Below the pieces are notes generated by a model. The model was given only the letters and a program-made list of their open reading frames with translations, was not told where the DNA came from and ran no database searches. Of a stretch of DNA of 64,000 nt, positions 17,992-26,643 are shown piece by piece (positions within the stretch are counted from its first letter, which is position 1; every line of letters starts with the position of its first letter). The translations under genes and the position numbers were made by a program. This stretch comes from Pseudoduganella rivuli (GTDB lineage Bacteria; Pseudomonadota; Gammaproteobacteria; Burkholderiales; Burkholderiaceae_D): NCBI RefSeq assembly GCF_009674485.1, contig NZ_WKJJ01000004.1:379567-443566 (forward strand), given 5' to 3'.

Positions 17992-19173
17992 ATGGTCGAT
18001 AAGCGGGTCGTAGAACCAGCCAAAACAGTGGTCAAGCATGTCAGCGGCGCCGTCAATGAGACGGCGGTGTTACTCAAGCAAAGCGGCCCGCTCGCGCCGG
18101 GCAGCGGCCTGGCCAGCGGCGTGCTGGCGTTTTCGCTGGCGTTTCTCAGCTTGCTGGGTGTGGCGGCGTTTCACTTTCCCCAATACCTGACGACGCCGGA
18201 ATTGCGGCGCGAATACGATCCGGACGTCATCCGCCACATCATGTTTGCCGCGCTGGTGATTGCCGGTTCGATCAGCCTGCTCAACGTGCTGTTCAAACGC
18301 GAGCGGGCGCTGAACGCCATCGCAGGGCTGATGGTGATCGGCGCCGTGGCGGCCGGCGGTTCCCACGTGCCGGTCAACGATTTCCCCGACCATACGCCGT
18401 ACATCGGGCTGGACTGGTTCATCCTGGATTTACTGGGTTCCACCGTGATTTTCGCGGCAATCGAAAAGCTCTTCCCGCTGTATAAGGGGCAGTTGCTGTT
18501 CCGGCGCGAATGGCAGACCGACATGGTGCATTTCGCCGTCAACCATTTCATCGTGGGACTGGCGCTGCTGACGGTGAACTTCGCGATCCACCGGCTGTTC
18601 GGCTGGATGGTCAACGATACCGTGCACGGATTCGTGAAAGCCATCCCGTTCATCCCGCAACTGTTGCTGTGTATTTTGGTGGCGGACCTGGTGCAGTACT
18701 GGACGCACCGCAGCTACCACGAAATCCCGTTCCTGTGGCGGTTCCACGCCGTCCACCATTCGGCCAAGACCATGGACTGGCTGGCCGGATCGCGCCAGCA
18801 CATCCTGGAATTGCTGTGCACCCGCGTCGGCGTGCTGGGCGCACTGTACGTGCTTGGCTTCGACAAGGAAGTCATGGACGTCTACATCATCGTGGTCGGT
18901 TTCCAGGCCGTGTTCAACCACGCCAACGTGCACCTGCCATGGGGGCCGCTGAAGTACATCATCGTCACGCCGGACTTCCACCATTGGCACCATTCGTCCG
19001 ACGACGTGGCGATCGACCGCAATTACGCCGCCCATTACGCCTTCCTGGACCACCTGTTCGGCACCGCCATCAAGGGCCAGAAAGGCTTCCCGGAAAAGTA
19101 CGGTGTGCAGGGCGACTACATGCCGGACGGCTTCATCAACCAACTGCTGTTCCCGTTCCGTTCGCAAAAGTAA
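17992..19173 (+). CDS. Fatty acid hydroxylase/sterol desaturase family membrane protein
   Basis: A 393-residue membrane protein. A 40-residue cytosolic lead is followed by several hydrophobic segments and the histidine boxes of the fatty acid hydroxylase family: HRSYH near 240, HAVHHSAK near 255, and DFHHWHHSS near 330, which ligate a di-iron centre. Members hydroxylate or desaturate lipid chains, sterols or carotenoids. GGCGGAGG lies ahead of the ATG at 17992. Its last 38 bases overlap the tail of the convergent permease gene. Substrate cannot be assigned. Confidence 0.85.
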   Translation: MVDKRVVEPAKTVVKHVSGAVNETAVLLKQSGPLAPGSGLASGVLAFSLAFLSLLGVAAFHFPQYLTTPELRREYDPDVIRHIMFAALVIAGSISLLNVLFKRERALNAIAGLMVIGAVAAGGSHVPVNDFPDHTPYIGLDWFILDLLGSTVIFAAIEKLFPLYKGQLLFRREWQTDMVHFAVNHFIVGLALLTVNFAIHRLFGWMVNDTVHGFVKAIPFIPQLLLCILVADLVQYWTHRSYHEIPFLWRFHAVHHSAKTMDWLAGSRQHILELLCTRVGVLGALYVLGFDKEVMDVYIIVVGFQAVFNHANVHLPWGPLKYIIVTPDFHHWHHSSDDVAIDRNYAAHYAFLDHLFGTAIKGQKGFPEKYGVQGDYMPDGFINQLLFPFRSQK

Positions 19174-20923
19174 GCGCCGGCTGGCGGCGGTCCGCCAGCC
19201 GGTACAGGCCGCGCCACAGCGTGTGGTTCAGCGCCACCACATAGATGCACATGACGGCAATTCCCAGCGCCAGCCGGGGCATGTCGCCGGCGTCCGTCAT
19301 CTGGCGGATATAGCTGCCCAGGCCGTGCGCCGTCACCGTGGTATCGCCCCAGTTGATGTATTCCGCCACCACGCTGGCGTTCCATGAACCGCCGCAGGCC
19401 GTCAGCATGCCTGTCACGCAGTGCGGCGCCACGGCGGGCAGGTAGACGCCGCGCCAGGTTTGCCAGCGCGTCAGTCCCGCCACCTGTTTTTCCGGCAAGG
19501 TCGCCGCGCCCGCCATCACATTGAACAGGATGTACCACTGGGTACCGGCCACCAGCAGCACGCTGAGCCAGATGTCCGGGTTCAGGCGGAACGTGGCCAG
19601 CGCCACGGCGGCCAGCGGGAACAGCAGGTTCAACGGCAATGCCGCCAGCCACTGCGCCGCCCCCTGCACGATTTTCGTGCGGCGCGGCCGCAGTCCGGCC
19701 CAGATCGAGAACGGCACCCAGAACAGCGACACCAGCGCCACCGGCACCAGCACCCGCAGCAGGGTCAGCAATCCCAGCCACGCGACGTGGGCGGTTTCGC
19801 GCCAGCCGCATTCCGCTTCGATCAGGGTGGCGCAGGCGGACAACGCCCATGCCGCCGCCACGGCGCAGGCGAATCCGGCGGCCAGCGGCGCGAACTTGCG
19901 CAGGTGGCGCATGGCGGCGCGCGGCGTATTCCGTTGCGTGCCTTCAGCATGGGCTGCATGCTTGCCGGCCCAGCGGGCCGCCGCTTCCCCGGCAGTGGCA
20001 GGCGGCTGGCTGTACCAGCCCGGCATGCCGGCCAGTCCCCGATACAGGCTGCCGGCCAGCACGCGCGTCCAGGCGCCGCGCCGCACCCAGTTCATCAGCC
20101 ACGTGCGCCGTTGCGTGGTGTTGCCCTGCATGCGCGACGTCCATGCCAGCAGGGGACGGAACAGCAACTGGTCGTACAGGACGATTCCCGCCAGCATCGC
20201 CAGCATGGCCCAGGCAATGGCGATCATGTCGCGCTGTTCGATGGCGGCGGCAATCCAGGCCCCGATACCCGGCAGGCGGATGTCGCGGCCCGCGACGGTG
20301 ATGACTTCCGACGCGACAAGGAAAAACCAGCCGCCCGACATCGACATCATCATGTTCCACAGCAGCGGCTGCGCGCCATGGGGCAATTCGATGCGCCAGA
20401 ACCGCTGCCAGCCGTTCATGCGCTGGCGCCGCGCCGCGCGCTGCAAGGCCGGCGGCACGGTGCGGATCGAGTGATACAGGCTGAACGCCATGTTCCACGC
20501 CTGGGAGCTGAAGATCGCAAAGATCGCCGCGCATTCGGCGCCCAACACGCTGCCCGGGAACAGCGCGATGAACGGCGCCACGGCAATCGCCTGGAAGCCC
20601 AGCACAGGCACCGATTGCAGCACGTCCAGCAGGGGCAGCAGCGCCTTGCCCACGCGCGGATAACGGTTGGCCGCGACGGCAAACGCAAACGTGAACAGCA
20701 GCGAACAGCCCAGCGCGGCAAACATCCGCAGCAAGGTGCGCAGCAGGTAGTACGGCAAATGGTGCGGCGCCAGCGCCACGGGGGCGCTGGAAGCCAGCGG
20801 CGCCGCCATTTGCACGGCGCCATACATCGCGGCAGCCAGCAACGCCGCCAGCAATGGCAGCAACGCCAGGTCGTAGCGGTTGGGCCGTACGGCCGCCGCC
20901 TGAACAGCAGGATTGAACAGCAT
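19136..20923 (-). CDS. ABC transporter duplicated permease (COG4986-like)
   Basis: A 595-residue inner-membrane protein made of two binding-protein-dependent transport permease domains in tandem, each with about six hydrophobic segments. EAA-type loops are visible as LQRAARRQRMNGWQRFWRIELPHG near 198 and VAGLTRWQTWRGVYLPAVAPH near 500. This matches the duplicated permease of an ABC-type anion transport system. The ATG at 20923 has GGAGG six bases upstream; an ATG at 20971 is poorer. No ATPase or binding-protein gene is adjacent, so partners must be elsewhere or past recombination removed them. Its 3' end overlaps the convergent desaturase by 38 bases. Substrate is unknown. Confidence 0.8.
   Translation of the reverse strand: MLFNPAVQAAAVRPNRYDLALLPLLAALLAAAMYGAVQMAAPLASSAPVALAPHHLPYYLLRTLLRMFAALGCSLLFTFAFAVAANRYPRVGKALLPLLDVLQSVPVLGFQAIAVAPFIALFPGSVLGAECAAIFAIFSSQAWNMAFSLYHSIRTVPPALQRAARRQRMNGWQRFWRIELPHGAQPLLWNMMMSMSGGWFFLVASEVITVAGRDIRLPGIGAWIAAAIEQRDMIAIAWAMLAMLAGIVLYDQLLFRPLLAWTSRMQGNTTQRRTWLMNWVRRGAWTRVLAGSLYRGLAGMPGWYSQPPATAGEAAARWAGKHAAHAEGTQRNTPRAAMRHLRKFAPLAAGFACAVAAAWALSACATLIEAECGWRETAHVAWLGLLTLLRVLVPVALVSLFWVPFSIWAGLRPRRTKIVQGAAQWLAALPLNLLFPLAAVALATFRLNPDIWLSVLLVAGTQWYILFNVMAGAATLPEKQVAGLTRWQTWRGVYLPAVAPHCVTGMLTACGGSWNASVVAEYINWGDTTVTAHGLGSYIRQMTDAGDMPRLALGIAVMCIYVVALNHTLWRGLYRLADRRQPALTFANGTGTAVG
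19177..19202. terminator. Perfect 11-bp inverted repeat just after the desaturase stop
   Basis: CCGGCTGGCGG (19177-19187) and CCGCCAGCCGG (19192-19202) form an 11-bp stem with a four-base loop. It begins four bases after the desaturase stop codon, so it could end that transcript, although no T-run follows. It also lies inside the 3' end of the convergent permease gene. Confidence 0.45.
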
Positions 20924-21373
20924 GAGACCTCCGTCGGTAAAGACGGGCGTCCCTTTGATGCACGCTCGCATGCAGGCCAGCCAGGGTGCTTCTGGCTAGC
21001 CGGTGTGATGTGTCTGGAAAGCGCGCCCCGGCAATGCCGGCGGCGTGGATGCCATCTTCCGCTCAGGGCGGTCGACAGCAGGGGAAAGGAATTCCTGCGG
21101 CGTTACGCCCGGGCGGGGCCGGAGTTCATCCGGCGACAACTGTCACTTGAACAAGTGCCCATGAAAGGAATTCCCAAAAATGAAAGTGCCCGAATTGTAG
21201 GCAGGCAATTGAGGAAGGTCAAGCTTAAGTTACAACTGGTTACGGGATGGGCTGCCTGGCAATCTGTAGAGCTGCATTAATCCGTTTAAGGGACGCAGTT
21301 TTGCTGAACTATCCAGTGTCGCCATGGGTGGTTGCCGGCAAGGATTTTCAGTCCCTGGTGGCTTGGTGCCGTG
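20924..21373. promoter_or_regulatory. 450-base gene-free leader region with strong hairpins
   Basis: There is no credible ORF here. On the permease (minus) strand it would form a long leader. GGCCAGCCAG (20976-20985) and CTGGCTAGCC (20993-21002) make a ten-base stem (one G-U pair) with a seven-base loop, and a smaller GC hairpin lies near 21028-21042. AAAGGAATTCC occurs twice, near 21085 and 21164. I compared it by eye with ykkC, mini-ykkC and yybP-ykoY riboswitch features and could not make a convincing match. Confidence 0.4.
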
Positions 21374-22657
21374 TCACTCTGGCGGCAACACCAGCAACGC
21401 CCGAAAATCATTGACATTGGTCCGCGTCGGCCCCGTCACCACACTGTCGCCCAGCCGCTGGAAAAAACTGTGCGCATCGTTGAAATCCAGCGCATCGCGT
21501 GGCCGCATCCCGGCGGCCCAGGCCCGTTCCAGCGTATCCGGCGTGATCACGGCGCCGGCGATTTCCTCCTGCCCATCGACACCATCGGTATCCCCGGCCA
21601 ACCCGTATATCCCCGGCGTCCCCTGCAGCGCGATGGCGCACGACAGCAGGAATTCCACGTTCCTGCCGCCCCGGCCCTTGCCGCGGACGGTGACGGTGGT
21701 CTCGCCGCCGGACAGCAGCACACAGGGCGCCGCGAATGGCTGACCGTGCGCTGCCGTGTGCAGCGCCATGCCCGCCAGTACCTTGCCCACGTCGCGCGCT
21801 TCGCCTTCCAGGCTGTCGCCCAGGATGTACGGCGTGACGCCGGCATCCCGCGCCACGCGGGCCGCCGCTTCCAGCGCCATTTGCGGCGTGGCGATCATGT
21901 GCACTTCAGCCCGGGCCAGGCGGGGATCGCCGGGTTGGACGGATTCACCGGCGCCGCTGGCCAGCGCATCGAGGACGGCCGGCGGCGCGGCGATGCCGTA
22001 GCGGCGCAGGATCGCCAGCGCGTCGGCGCAGGTGGAATCGTCCGGCACCGTGGGGCCCGAAGCGACGTCGCGGGGATCGTCGCCGGGCACGTCGGAAATC
22101 AGCAACGTGACGACGCGGGCCGGATGGCAGGCGGCGGCCAGCCTGCCGCCCTTGATGGCCGACAGGTGGCGCCGCACGCAATTCATTTCCGAGATGGTGG
22201 CGCCGGATGTCAGCAGTGCACGGTTCAGTTGCTGCTTGTCTTCCAGGGTGATGCCGGGCAAAGGCAGCGGCAGCAACGACGAACCGCCGCCCGAGATCAG
22301 GCACAGCACCGTGTCGTCCGCCGACAGGCCGCGCACCAGCTCCAGCATGCGTTGCGCGGCATCCAGTCCCGCCGCATCGGGCACCGGATGGGCAGCTTCG
22401 ACGATTTCGATGCGTTCGCACGGCGCGCCGTAGCCGTAGCGGGTGACCACCAGCCCCTTCAGCGGGCCGCGCCAGTGTTGTTCCACGGCCAGCGCCATTT
22501 CCGCCGATGCCTTGCCGGCGCCGATCACCAGCAGACGGCCTTTTGGCCGTTGCGGCAAGGCGGGCGGCACGCACAGCGCGGGCTGGGCGGCCGCCACGGC
22601 GGCGTCGAACATGCGGCGCAGCAGGACGCGTGGTTCCGTGTGCAGAGTGTTTGGCAT
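21374..22657 (-). CDS. ttuD: Glycerate 2-kinase / hydroxypyruvate reductase (TtuD, MOFRL family)
   Basis: A 427-residue enzyme of the GckA/TtuD/PydG glycerate 2-kinase family. Characteristic segments are LLVIGAGKASAEMA near 46, CLISGGGSSLLPLP near 118, HLSAIKGGRLA near 162, and the C-terminal MOFRL domain with SGGETTVTVRGKGRGGRN near 328. Historically called hydroxypyruvate reductase in tartrate clusters, most members phosphorylate D-glycerate to 2-phosphoglycerate. The ATG at 22657 has GGAG upstream and is preferred to the one at 22669. It is the last gene of the leftward ttuC-dctA-ttuD unit, 15 bases after dctA. Confidence 0.87.
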   Translation of the reverse strand: MPNTLHTEPRVLLRRMFDAAVAAAQPALCVPPALPQRPKGRLLVIGAGKASAEMALAVEQHWRGPLKGLVVTRYGYGAPCERIEIVEAAHPVPDAAGLDAAQRMLELVRGLSADDTVLCLISGGGSSLLPLPLPGITLEDKQQLNRALLTSGATISEMNCVRRHLSAIKGGRLAAACHPARVVTLLISDVPGDDPRDVASGPTVPDDSTCADALAILRRYGIAAPPAVLDALASGAGESVQPGDPRLARAEVHMIATPQMALEAAARVARDAGVTPYILGDSLEGEARDVGKVLAGMALHTAAHGQPFAAPCVLLSGGETTVTVRGKGRGGRNVEFLLSCAIALQGTPGIYGLAGDTDGVDGQEEIAGAVITPDTLERAWAAGMRPRDALDFNDAHSFFQRLGDSVVTGPTRTNVNDFRALLVLPPE

Positions 22658-22672
22658 GTTGCGCTCCATGAT

Positions 22673-24037
22673 TCAGGCCGTCGCCTTGTGCAGCGCGACC
22701 GTTGCTGTCGCGGGCGCGGTTTCCACGGCGGGTTCGGCAGGGGTGTCGCCCGAATACAGCGCCTGCAATTCCTCGGCGGACGAACCGCCGTCAAGCACGC
22801 GGTGCATGCGTTCCCGATCAATGGCGCCGACCCAGCGGGCAATGGCCATCGTCGCCACGGCGTTGCCGATGGTGTTGGTGATGGCGCGGGCTTCCGACAT
22901 GAAGCGGTCCACACCCAGCAACAGCACCATGCCGGCGACAGGGATCTTGCCCATCGACGCCAGTGTCGCGGCCAGGGTGATGAAACCGGAACCGGTGACG
23001 CCGGCCGAACCTTTGGAGGTCACCATCAGCACGCCCAACACCACCAGCTGGTCAGTCAAGGTCAGCGGGGTATTCGTGGCCTGGGCAATGAAGATGGCCG
23101 CCATCGTGTAATAAATGCACTGGCCGTCCGGGTTGAAGGTCACGCCGGACGGGATCACGAGGCCCACCACCGGCTTCGAGATGCCGACGTGTTCGAGTTT
23201 GCGCATCAGCTGCGGCACCACGGATTCGGAGGAACTCGTGCCCAGCACGGTGAAGATTTCTTCGCGGATGTAGCGCAGGAATTTGAACAGTGAGAAGCCG
23301 CACACGCGCGCCACCAGTCCCAGCACGACCACCACGAAGACGATGCAGGTGACGTACATGCATGCCATCAGCTGGCCCAATGACATCAGCGACGCCAGGC
23401 CGTATTTGCCGACCGTGAAGGCGATGGCGCCGAACGCGGCCAGCGGGGCGACGCGCATGATCATGCCCACCATCAGGAACATGCTGTTGCTGAACGATTC
23501 CAGGAAGTCGACCACGGGCTTGGCGCGCTTGCCCATGCGGGACAGCGCAATGCCCAGCATGGTGGCAAACACGAGGATTTGCAGGATATCGTTTTTCGCC
23601 AGCGACTCGACCACGCTGGTGGGAATCATGTTCATCAGGAAGTCGATGAAGGTGCCGCCCTTGGCCGCGGCCGCCGTGTAATTGCCGATGCTGCTGGTAT
23701 CGAGCGTGCGCGGATCGATGTTCATGCCGGCGCCGGGCTGCGCGAAATTCACCACGACCAGGCCCAACAGCAGGGCAAAGGTGGACATCACTTCAAAATA
23801 GATCAGCGCGCGCACGCCGACCCGGCCCAGCTCCTTCATGCTTTCCATTTTCGCGATGCCCAGCACCACCATGGCAAAGATCACGGGGGCGAACACCATC
23901 TTGATGAGGCGGATGAACGCGTCGCCCAGGGGCTTCAGGTCGGCGCCGAGTTTGGGATAAAGCAGGCCGAGCAGGCCGCCGGCGAGGACGCCGATCAGCA
24001 CTTGCACGTACAGTTTTCCGAAGAATTTCCTGGACAT
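22673..24037 (-). CDS. dctA: C4-dicarboxylate/proton (or sodium) symporter DctA
   Basis: A 454-residue inner-membrane carrier of the DAACS (glutamate/dicarboxylate symporter) family with eight helices and two re-entrant loops. Visible signatures are KMVFAPVIFAMVVLGI near 48, the serine-rich loop TSSSESVVPQLMRKLE near 272, PSGVTFNPDGQCIYYTMAAIF near 305, and SKGSAGVTGSGFI near 350. AAGGAGAC precedes the ATG at 24037; a longer in-frame ORF upstream overlaps ttuC and is not used. Set between tartrate genes, it probably imports tartrate, malate or related diacids. Confidence 0.9.
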   Translation of the reverse strand: MSRKFFGKLYVQVLIGVLAGGLLGLLYPKLGADLKPLGDAFIRLIKMVFAPVIFAMVVLGIAKMESMKELGRVGVRALIYFEVMSTFALLLGLVVVNFAQPGAGMNIDPRTLDTSSIGNYTAAAAKGGTFIDFLMNMIPTSVVESLAKNDILQILVFATMLGIALSRMGKRAKPVVDFLESFSNSMFLMVGMIMRVAPLAAFGAIAFTVGKYGLASLMSLGQLMACMYVTCIVFVVVVLGLVARVCGFSLFKFLRYIREEIFTVLGTSSSESVVPQLMRKLEHVGISKPVVGLVIPSGVTFNPDGQCIYYTMAAIFIAQATNTPLTLTDQLVVLGVLMVTSKGSAGVTGSGFITLAATLASMGKIPVAGMVLLLGVDRFMSEARAITNTIGNAVATMAIARWVGAIDRERMHRVLDGGSSAEELQALYSGDTPAEPAVETAPATATVALHKATA

Positions 24038-24117
24038 GATGTCTCCTTGTTTATTGATTGCGTTGATTGAGCCCCGCCGGGCTCTGTGGCCGGTCGGGGC
24101 ATCGGCGTTGCTGGTGC

Positions 24118-25206
24118 TTATGCGGCCTGGCGCTGCGCGCCGTCCGCCAGCCATGCGCACACGGCGTCGGTCACGTCGGCCGTGGTGGCCGCGCCGCCCA
24201 GGTCGCGCGTGTGCAGCGCCGGATTGGCGGTCACCGCTTCAATCGCCTGCATCACGCGCTGCGCGGCGCCCTGTTCGCCCAGGTGTTCCAGCAGCATGAC
24301 GACGGACCAGAACGTGCCGACCGGGTTGGCCAGTCCTTTACCCATGATGTCGAACGCGGAACCGTGGATCGGTTCGAACATCGACGGATAGCGGCGTTCC
24401 GGGTCGATGTTGCCGGTCGGGGCGATGCCCAGGCTGCCCGCCAGCGCGGCGGCCAGGTCGGACAGGATGTCGGCGTGCAGGTTGGTGGCGACGATGGTGT
24501 CCAGGGTGGCGGGACGGTTGACCATGCGCGCGGTGGCGGCGTCGACCAGTTCCTTGTCCCATGTCACATCGGGAAAGTCGCGTGACACTTCCAGTGCGAT
24601 TTCATCCCACATCACCATCGCGTGGCGCTGTGCATTGCTCTTCGTGATGACGGTGAGCAGCTTGCGGGAACGCGATTGCGCCAGCTCGAAGGCAAAGCGC
24701 AGGATGCGTTCGACCCCGACGCGCGTCATCATCGATACGTCGGTCGCCGCTTCGATCGGGTGGCCCTGGTGCACGCGGCCGCCCACGCCAGAATATTCGC
24801 CTTCCGAGTTTTCCCGGACAATTACCCAGTTCAAGTCTTCCTGCTTGCAGCGTTTCAGCGGGCCATCGATGCCGGGCAGGATGCGGGTGGGGCGCACGTT
24901 CGCGTACTGGTCGAAGCCCTGGCAGATTTTCAGGCGCAAGCCCCACAGCGTGATGTGGTCGGCGATGTCCGGGTCGCCGGCGGAGCCGAACAGGATGGCG
25001 TCCTTGCCGCGCAACGCATCGAGACCGTCGGCCGGCATCATGACGCCATGCCGGCGGTAGTAATCGCCGCCCCAGTCGAAGTTTTCGAATTCAAAGCGGA
25101 AACCGGCGCCGGCGGCGGCCAGCGCTTCCAGCACGGCGCGGCCGGCCGGGACGACTTCCTTGCCGATGCCGTCGCCAGGGATGGTTGCGATGTGGTAGGT
25201 CTTCAT
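24118..25206 (-). CDS. ttuC: Tartrate dehydrogenase/decarboxylase or D-malate dehydrogenase
   Basis: A 362-residue NAD-dependent beta-decarboxylating dehydrogenase of the isocitrate/isopropylmalate family. IATIPGDGIGKEVVPAG opens the protein. ENSEGEYSGVGGR near 133, the conserved lysine in VITKSNAQRHAM near 188, and EPIHGSAFDIMGKG near 280 define the tartrate dehydrogenase/D-malate dehydrogenase branch. The enzyme can convert tartrate to oxaloglycolate, and on to glycerate or hydroxypyruvate, which the downstream TtuD product would use. GGAGACG precedes the start. The divergent LysR gene probably controls it. Confidence 0.88.
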   Translation of the reverse strand: MKTYHIATIPGDGIGKEVVPAGRAVLEALAAAGAGFRFEFENFDWGGDYYRRHGVMMPADGLDALRGKDAILFGSAGDPDIADHITLWGLRLKICQGFDQYANVRPTRILPGIDGPLKRCKQEDLNWVIVRENSEGEYSGVGGRVHQGHPIEAATDVSMMTRVGVERILRFAFELAQSRSRKLLTVITKSNAQRHAMVMWDEIALEVSRDFPDVTWDKELVDAATARMVNRPATLDTIVATNLHADILSDLAAALAGSLGIAPTGNIDPERRYPSMFEPIHGSAFDIMGKGLANPVGTFWSVVMLLEHLGEQGAAQRVMQAIEAVTANPALHTRDLGGAATTADVTDAVCAWLADGAQRQAA

Positions 25207-25330
25207 GGTGCGTCTCCTTCAGTGTTTGGGTGGGAAGTGAGTGCACTGTATCGGGTGGACGGCATTATAAATGGCCGCTAAACTCAATCCATTGTTAACC
25301 TGTACTTCCACAATCTTTCAACAATTGACG
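25207..25330. promoter_or_regulatory. Divergent ttuC / LysR control region
   Basis: A 124-base intergenic region. ATTGTT (25291-25296) and AACAAT (25320-25325) form a spaced inverted repeat that could be part of the LysR binding site, and it lies just upstream of the LysR start. LysR proteins commonly bind such sites to control a divergent target and their own gene. Confidence 0.4.
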
Positions 25331-26248
25331 ATGAGCAGCGGATTCCAGCCGGCCGAACTGGGCTTTTTTGTCACCTTGTCCACTTGCGGCAGCCTCAGCG
25401 GCACCGCGCGGGAACTGGGCATCACCACGTCGGCTGTCAGCAAGCGGCTGGCGCAAATCGAGGCGCGCATCGGCGTGCCGCTGGTGAACCGCACCACGCG
25501 CCGCATGGGTTTGACGCCGGAAGGGGAAGTGCTGTTGCAGCACGGACGGCGCATCCTCGACGAAATCGCGGACCTGGACCAGTTGCTGACGGCGTCGAAG
25601 GGCACGCCCAAGGGGCAGTTGCGCGTCAATGCGACGCTGGGCTTTGGCCGCCTGCATGTGGCGCCCGCGATTTCCCGCTACGTGCTGCAATACCCGGAAG
25701 TGGACGTGCAATTACAGCTGTCGGTGGACCCGCCCGCGCTGACCGACGACCAGTTCGATGTGTGCATCCGTTTCGGTGTGCCGGCTGATACGCGGGTACT
25801 GGCGCGCCGCCTGGCGCCGAACCGCCGCCTGCTGTGCGCGGCGCCGAAATATCTGGCGGCGCGGGGCGAACCGAAAACTCCGGACGATTTGCGCAAGCAC
25901 AATTGCATCAGTATCCGCCAGGGCGACGAGGCGTATGGTTTGTGGCGCCTGTATTCCGGCCGCGAGCCCGACAAACATGCGGACGCGGTCAAGGTTCGGG
26001 GTAATTTGACCACCAACGACGGGGAAATCGCCGTCAACTGGGCGCTGGACGGGCATGGGATTTTAATGCGGGCTGAATGGGATATCGCGCGCTACCTGCA
26101 AACAGGGCGCCTGGTGCAGGTACTGCCCGGGTACCGCACGCCGGATGCGGACATTTATGCCGTGTTTCCGCAGCGGCACCAGTTGTCGGCGCGGGTACGC
26201 ACCTTCGTGGATTTCATGACGGAGGCGCTGGCCCAAAAAATTCCGTAA
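25331..26248 (+). CDS. LysR-family transcriptional regulator (TtuR/DmlR-type)
   Basis: A 305-residue regulator. The N-terminal winged helix (FFVTLSTCGSLSGTARELGITTSAVSKRLAQIE) is followed by a substrate-binding domain with GQLRVNATLGFGR at about 90 and DVCIRFGVPADTRVLARRLAPN near 150. The ATG at 25331 aligns with the family start; an upstream ATG at 25271 would add 20 atypical residues. It is divergent from the tartrate genes, which makes it their likely activator responding to tartrate or D-malate. Confidence 0.85.
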   Translation: MSSGFQPAELGFFVTLSTCGSLSGTARELGITTSAVSKRLAQIEARIGVPLVNRTTRRMGLTPEGEVLLQHGRRILDEIADLDQLLTASKGTPKGQLRVNATLGFGRLHVAPAISRYVLQYPEVDVQLQLSVDPPALTDDQFDVCIRFGVPADTRVLARRLAPNRRLLCAAPKYLAARGEPKTPDDLRKHNCISIRQGDEAYGLWRLYSGREPDKHADAVKVRGNLTTNDGEIAVNWALDGHGILMRAEWDIARYLQTGRLVQVLPGYRTPDADIYAVFPQRHQLSARVRTFVDFMTEALAQKIP

Positions 26249-26256
26249 TCCGGTGC

Positions 26257-26287
26257 TTGACCTTCCAATTATGGTAAGGATTAACCT
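26257..26287 (+). promoter_or_regulatory. CueR/MerR-type copper-responsive promoter
   Basis: A -35 element TTGACC (26257-26262) and a -10 element TAACCT (26282-26287) are separated by 19 bases, the overlong spacer typical of MerR-family promoters. The spacer overlaps a dyad, ACCTTCC (26260-26266) and GTAAGGA (26274-26280), close to the ACCTTCC/GGAAGGT operator of CueR-controlled copA promoters. The start codon of the cysteine-rich peptide is 47 bases downstream. No merR-type regulator gene is in the window. Confidence 0.7.
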
Positions 26288-26333
26288 GATTTTGCTGGCT
26301 GCTGACAGCCCGCTTAACCTCAAGGAGATCACC

Positions 26334-26522
26334 ATGAATTTCGTCAACCGCTACACCGCCCGTCCTTCGACCGCCACCGCCTGCACTTGCCGCGTCTGCC
26401 CCGGCGCGGGCTGCAACTGCGGCTGCGCCGCGCAAGCCCCGGCACACCGCTGCAGCTGCGGTCCGAACTGCGCCTGCGGCGAGAACTGCCAATGCAATGC
26501 CGGCACGTCCAGCCGGACCTGA
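26334..26522 (+). CDS. Small cysteine-rich, metallothionein-like protein
   Basis: A 62-residue protein with 12 cysteines (19 percent) in CxC and CxxC spacing: ACTCRVC, GCNCGC, and then RCSCGPNCACGENCQC. No signal peptide is seen, so it is probably cytosolic. The pattern is that of a metal-thiolate cluster protein, but the order of motifs differs from the cyanobacterial SmtA type and I do not recognise the exact family. AAGGAG lies seven bases before the ATG at 26334. It stands alone behind a CueR-type promoter and ahead of a hairpin, so copper binding is the leading hypothesis. Confidence 0.75.
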   Translation: MNFVNRYTARPSTATACTCRVCPGAGCNCGCAAQAPAHRCSCGPNCACGENCQCNAGTSSRT

Positions 26523-26536
26523 CGCCGGCGCGGCGC

Positions 26537-26572
26537 CACGGTATATGGCGGCGTAAGCTGCTATATACCGTG
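26537..26572 (+). terminator. Hairpin after the cysteine-rich gene
   Basis: CACGGTATATGGC (26537-26549) and GCTATATACCGTG (26560-26572) pair at 12 of 13 positions with a ten-base loop, beginning 15 bases after the stop codon. There is no T-tract, so it may act as an mRNA-stabilising hairpin rather than an intrinsic terminator. Confidence 0.5.
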
Positions 26573-26602
26573 GGCACGGGCTGCGGCAAAACACCATTCC
26601 GC

Positions 26603-26608
26603 TATAAT
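26603..26608 (+). promoter_or_regulatory. Probable -10 element (TATAAT) for the aminotransferase gene
   Basis: A consensus TATAAT lies 36 bases upstream of the aminotransferase start. No clear -35 hexamer was recognised at 17 bases, so this is a partial promoter call. Confidence 0.4.
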
Positions 26609-26643
26609 CGTCAGCCCGTCTTACCTCCCACGAAAAGTTAGCC

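Noticed and set aside
20924..21373. A riboswitch (ykkC, mini-ykkC or yybP-ykoY) in front of the duplicated permease
   Set aside because: Strong hairpins are present, but I could not match the conserved loop sequences of any of these classes by eye.
21332..23293. A 653-codon plus-strand frame opposite ttuD and dctA
   Set aside because: Its translation is low-complexity and the opposite strand encodes two well-defined proteins.
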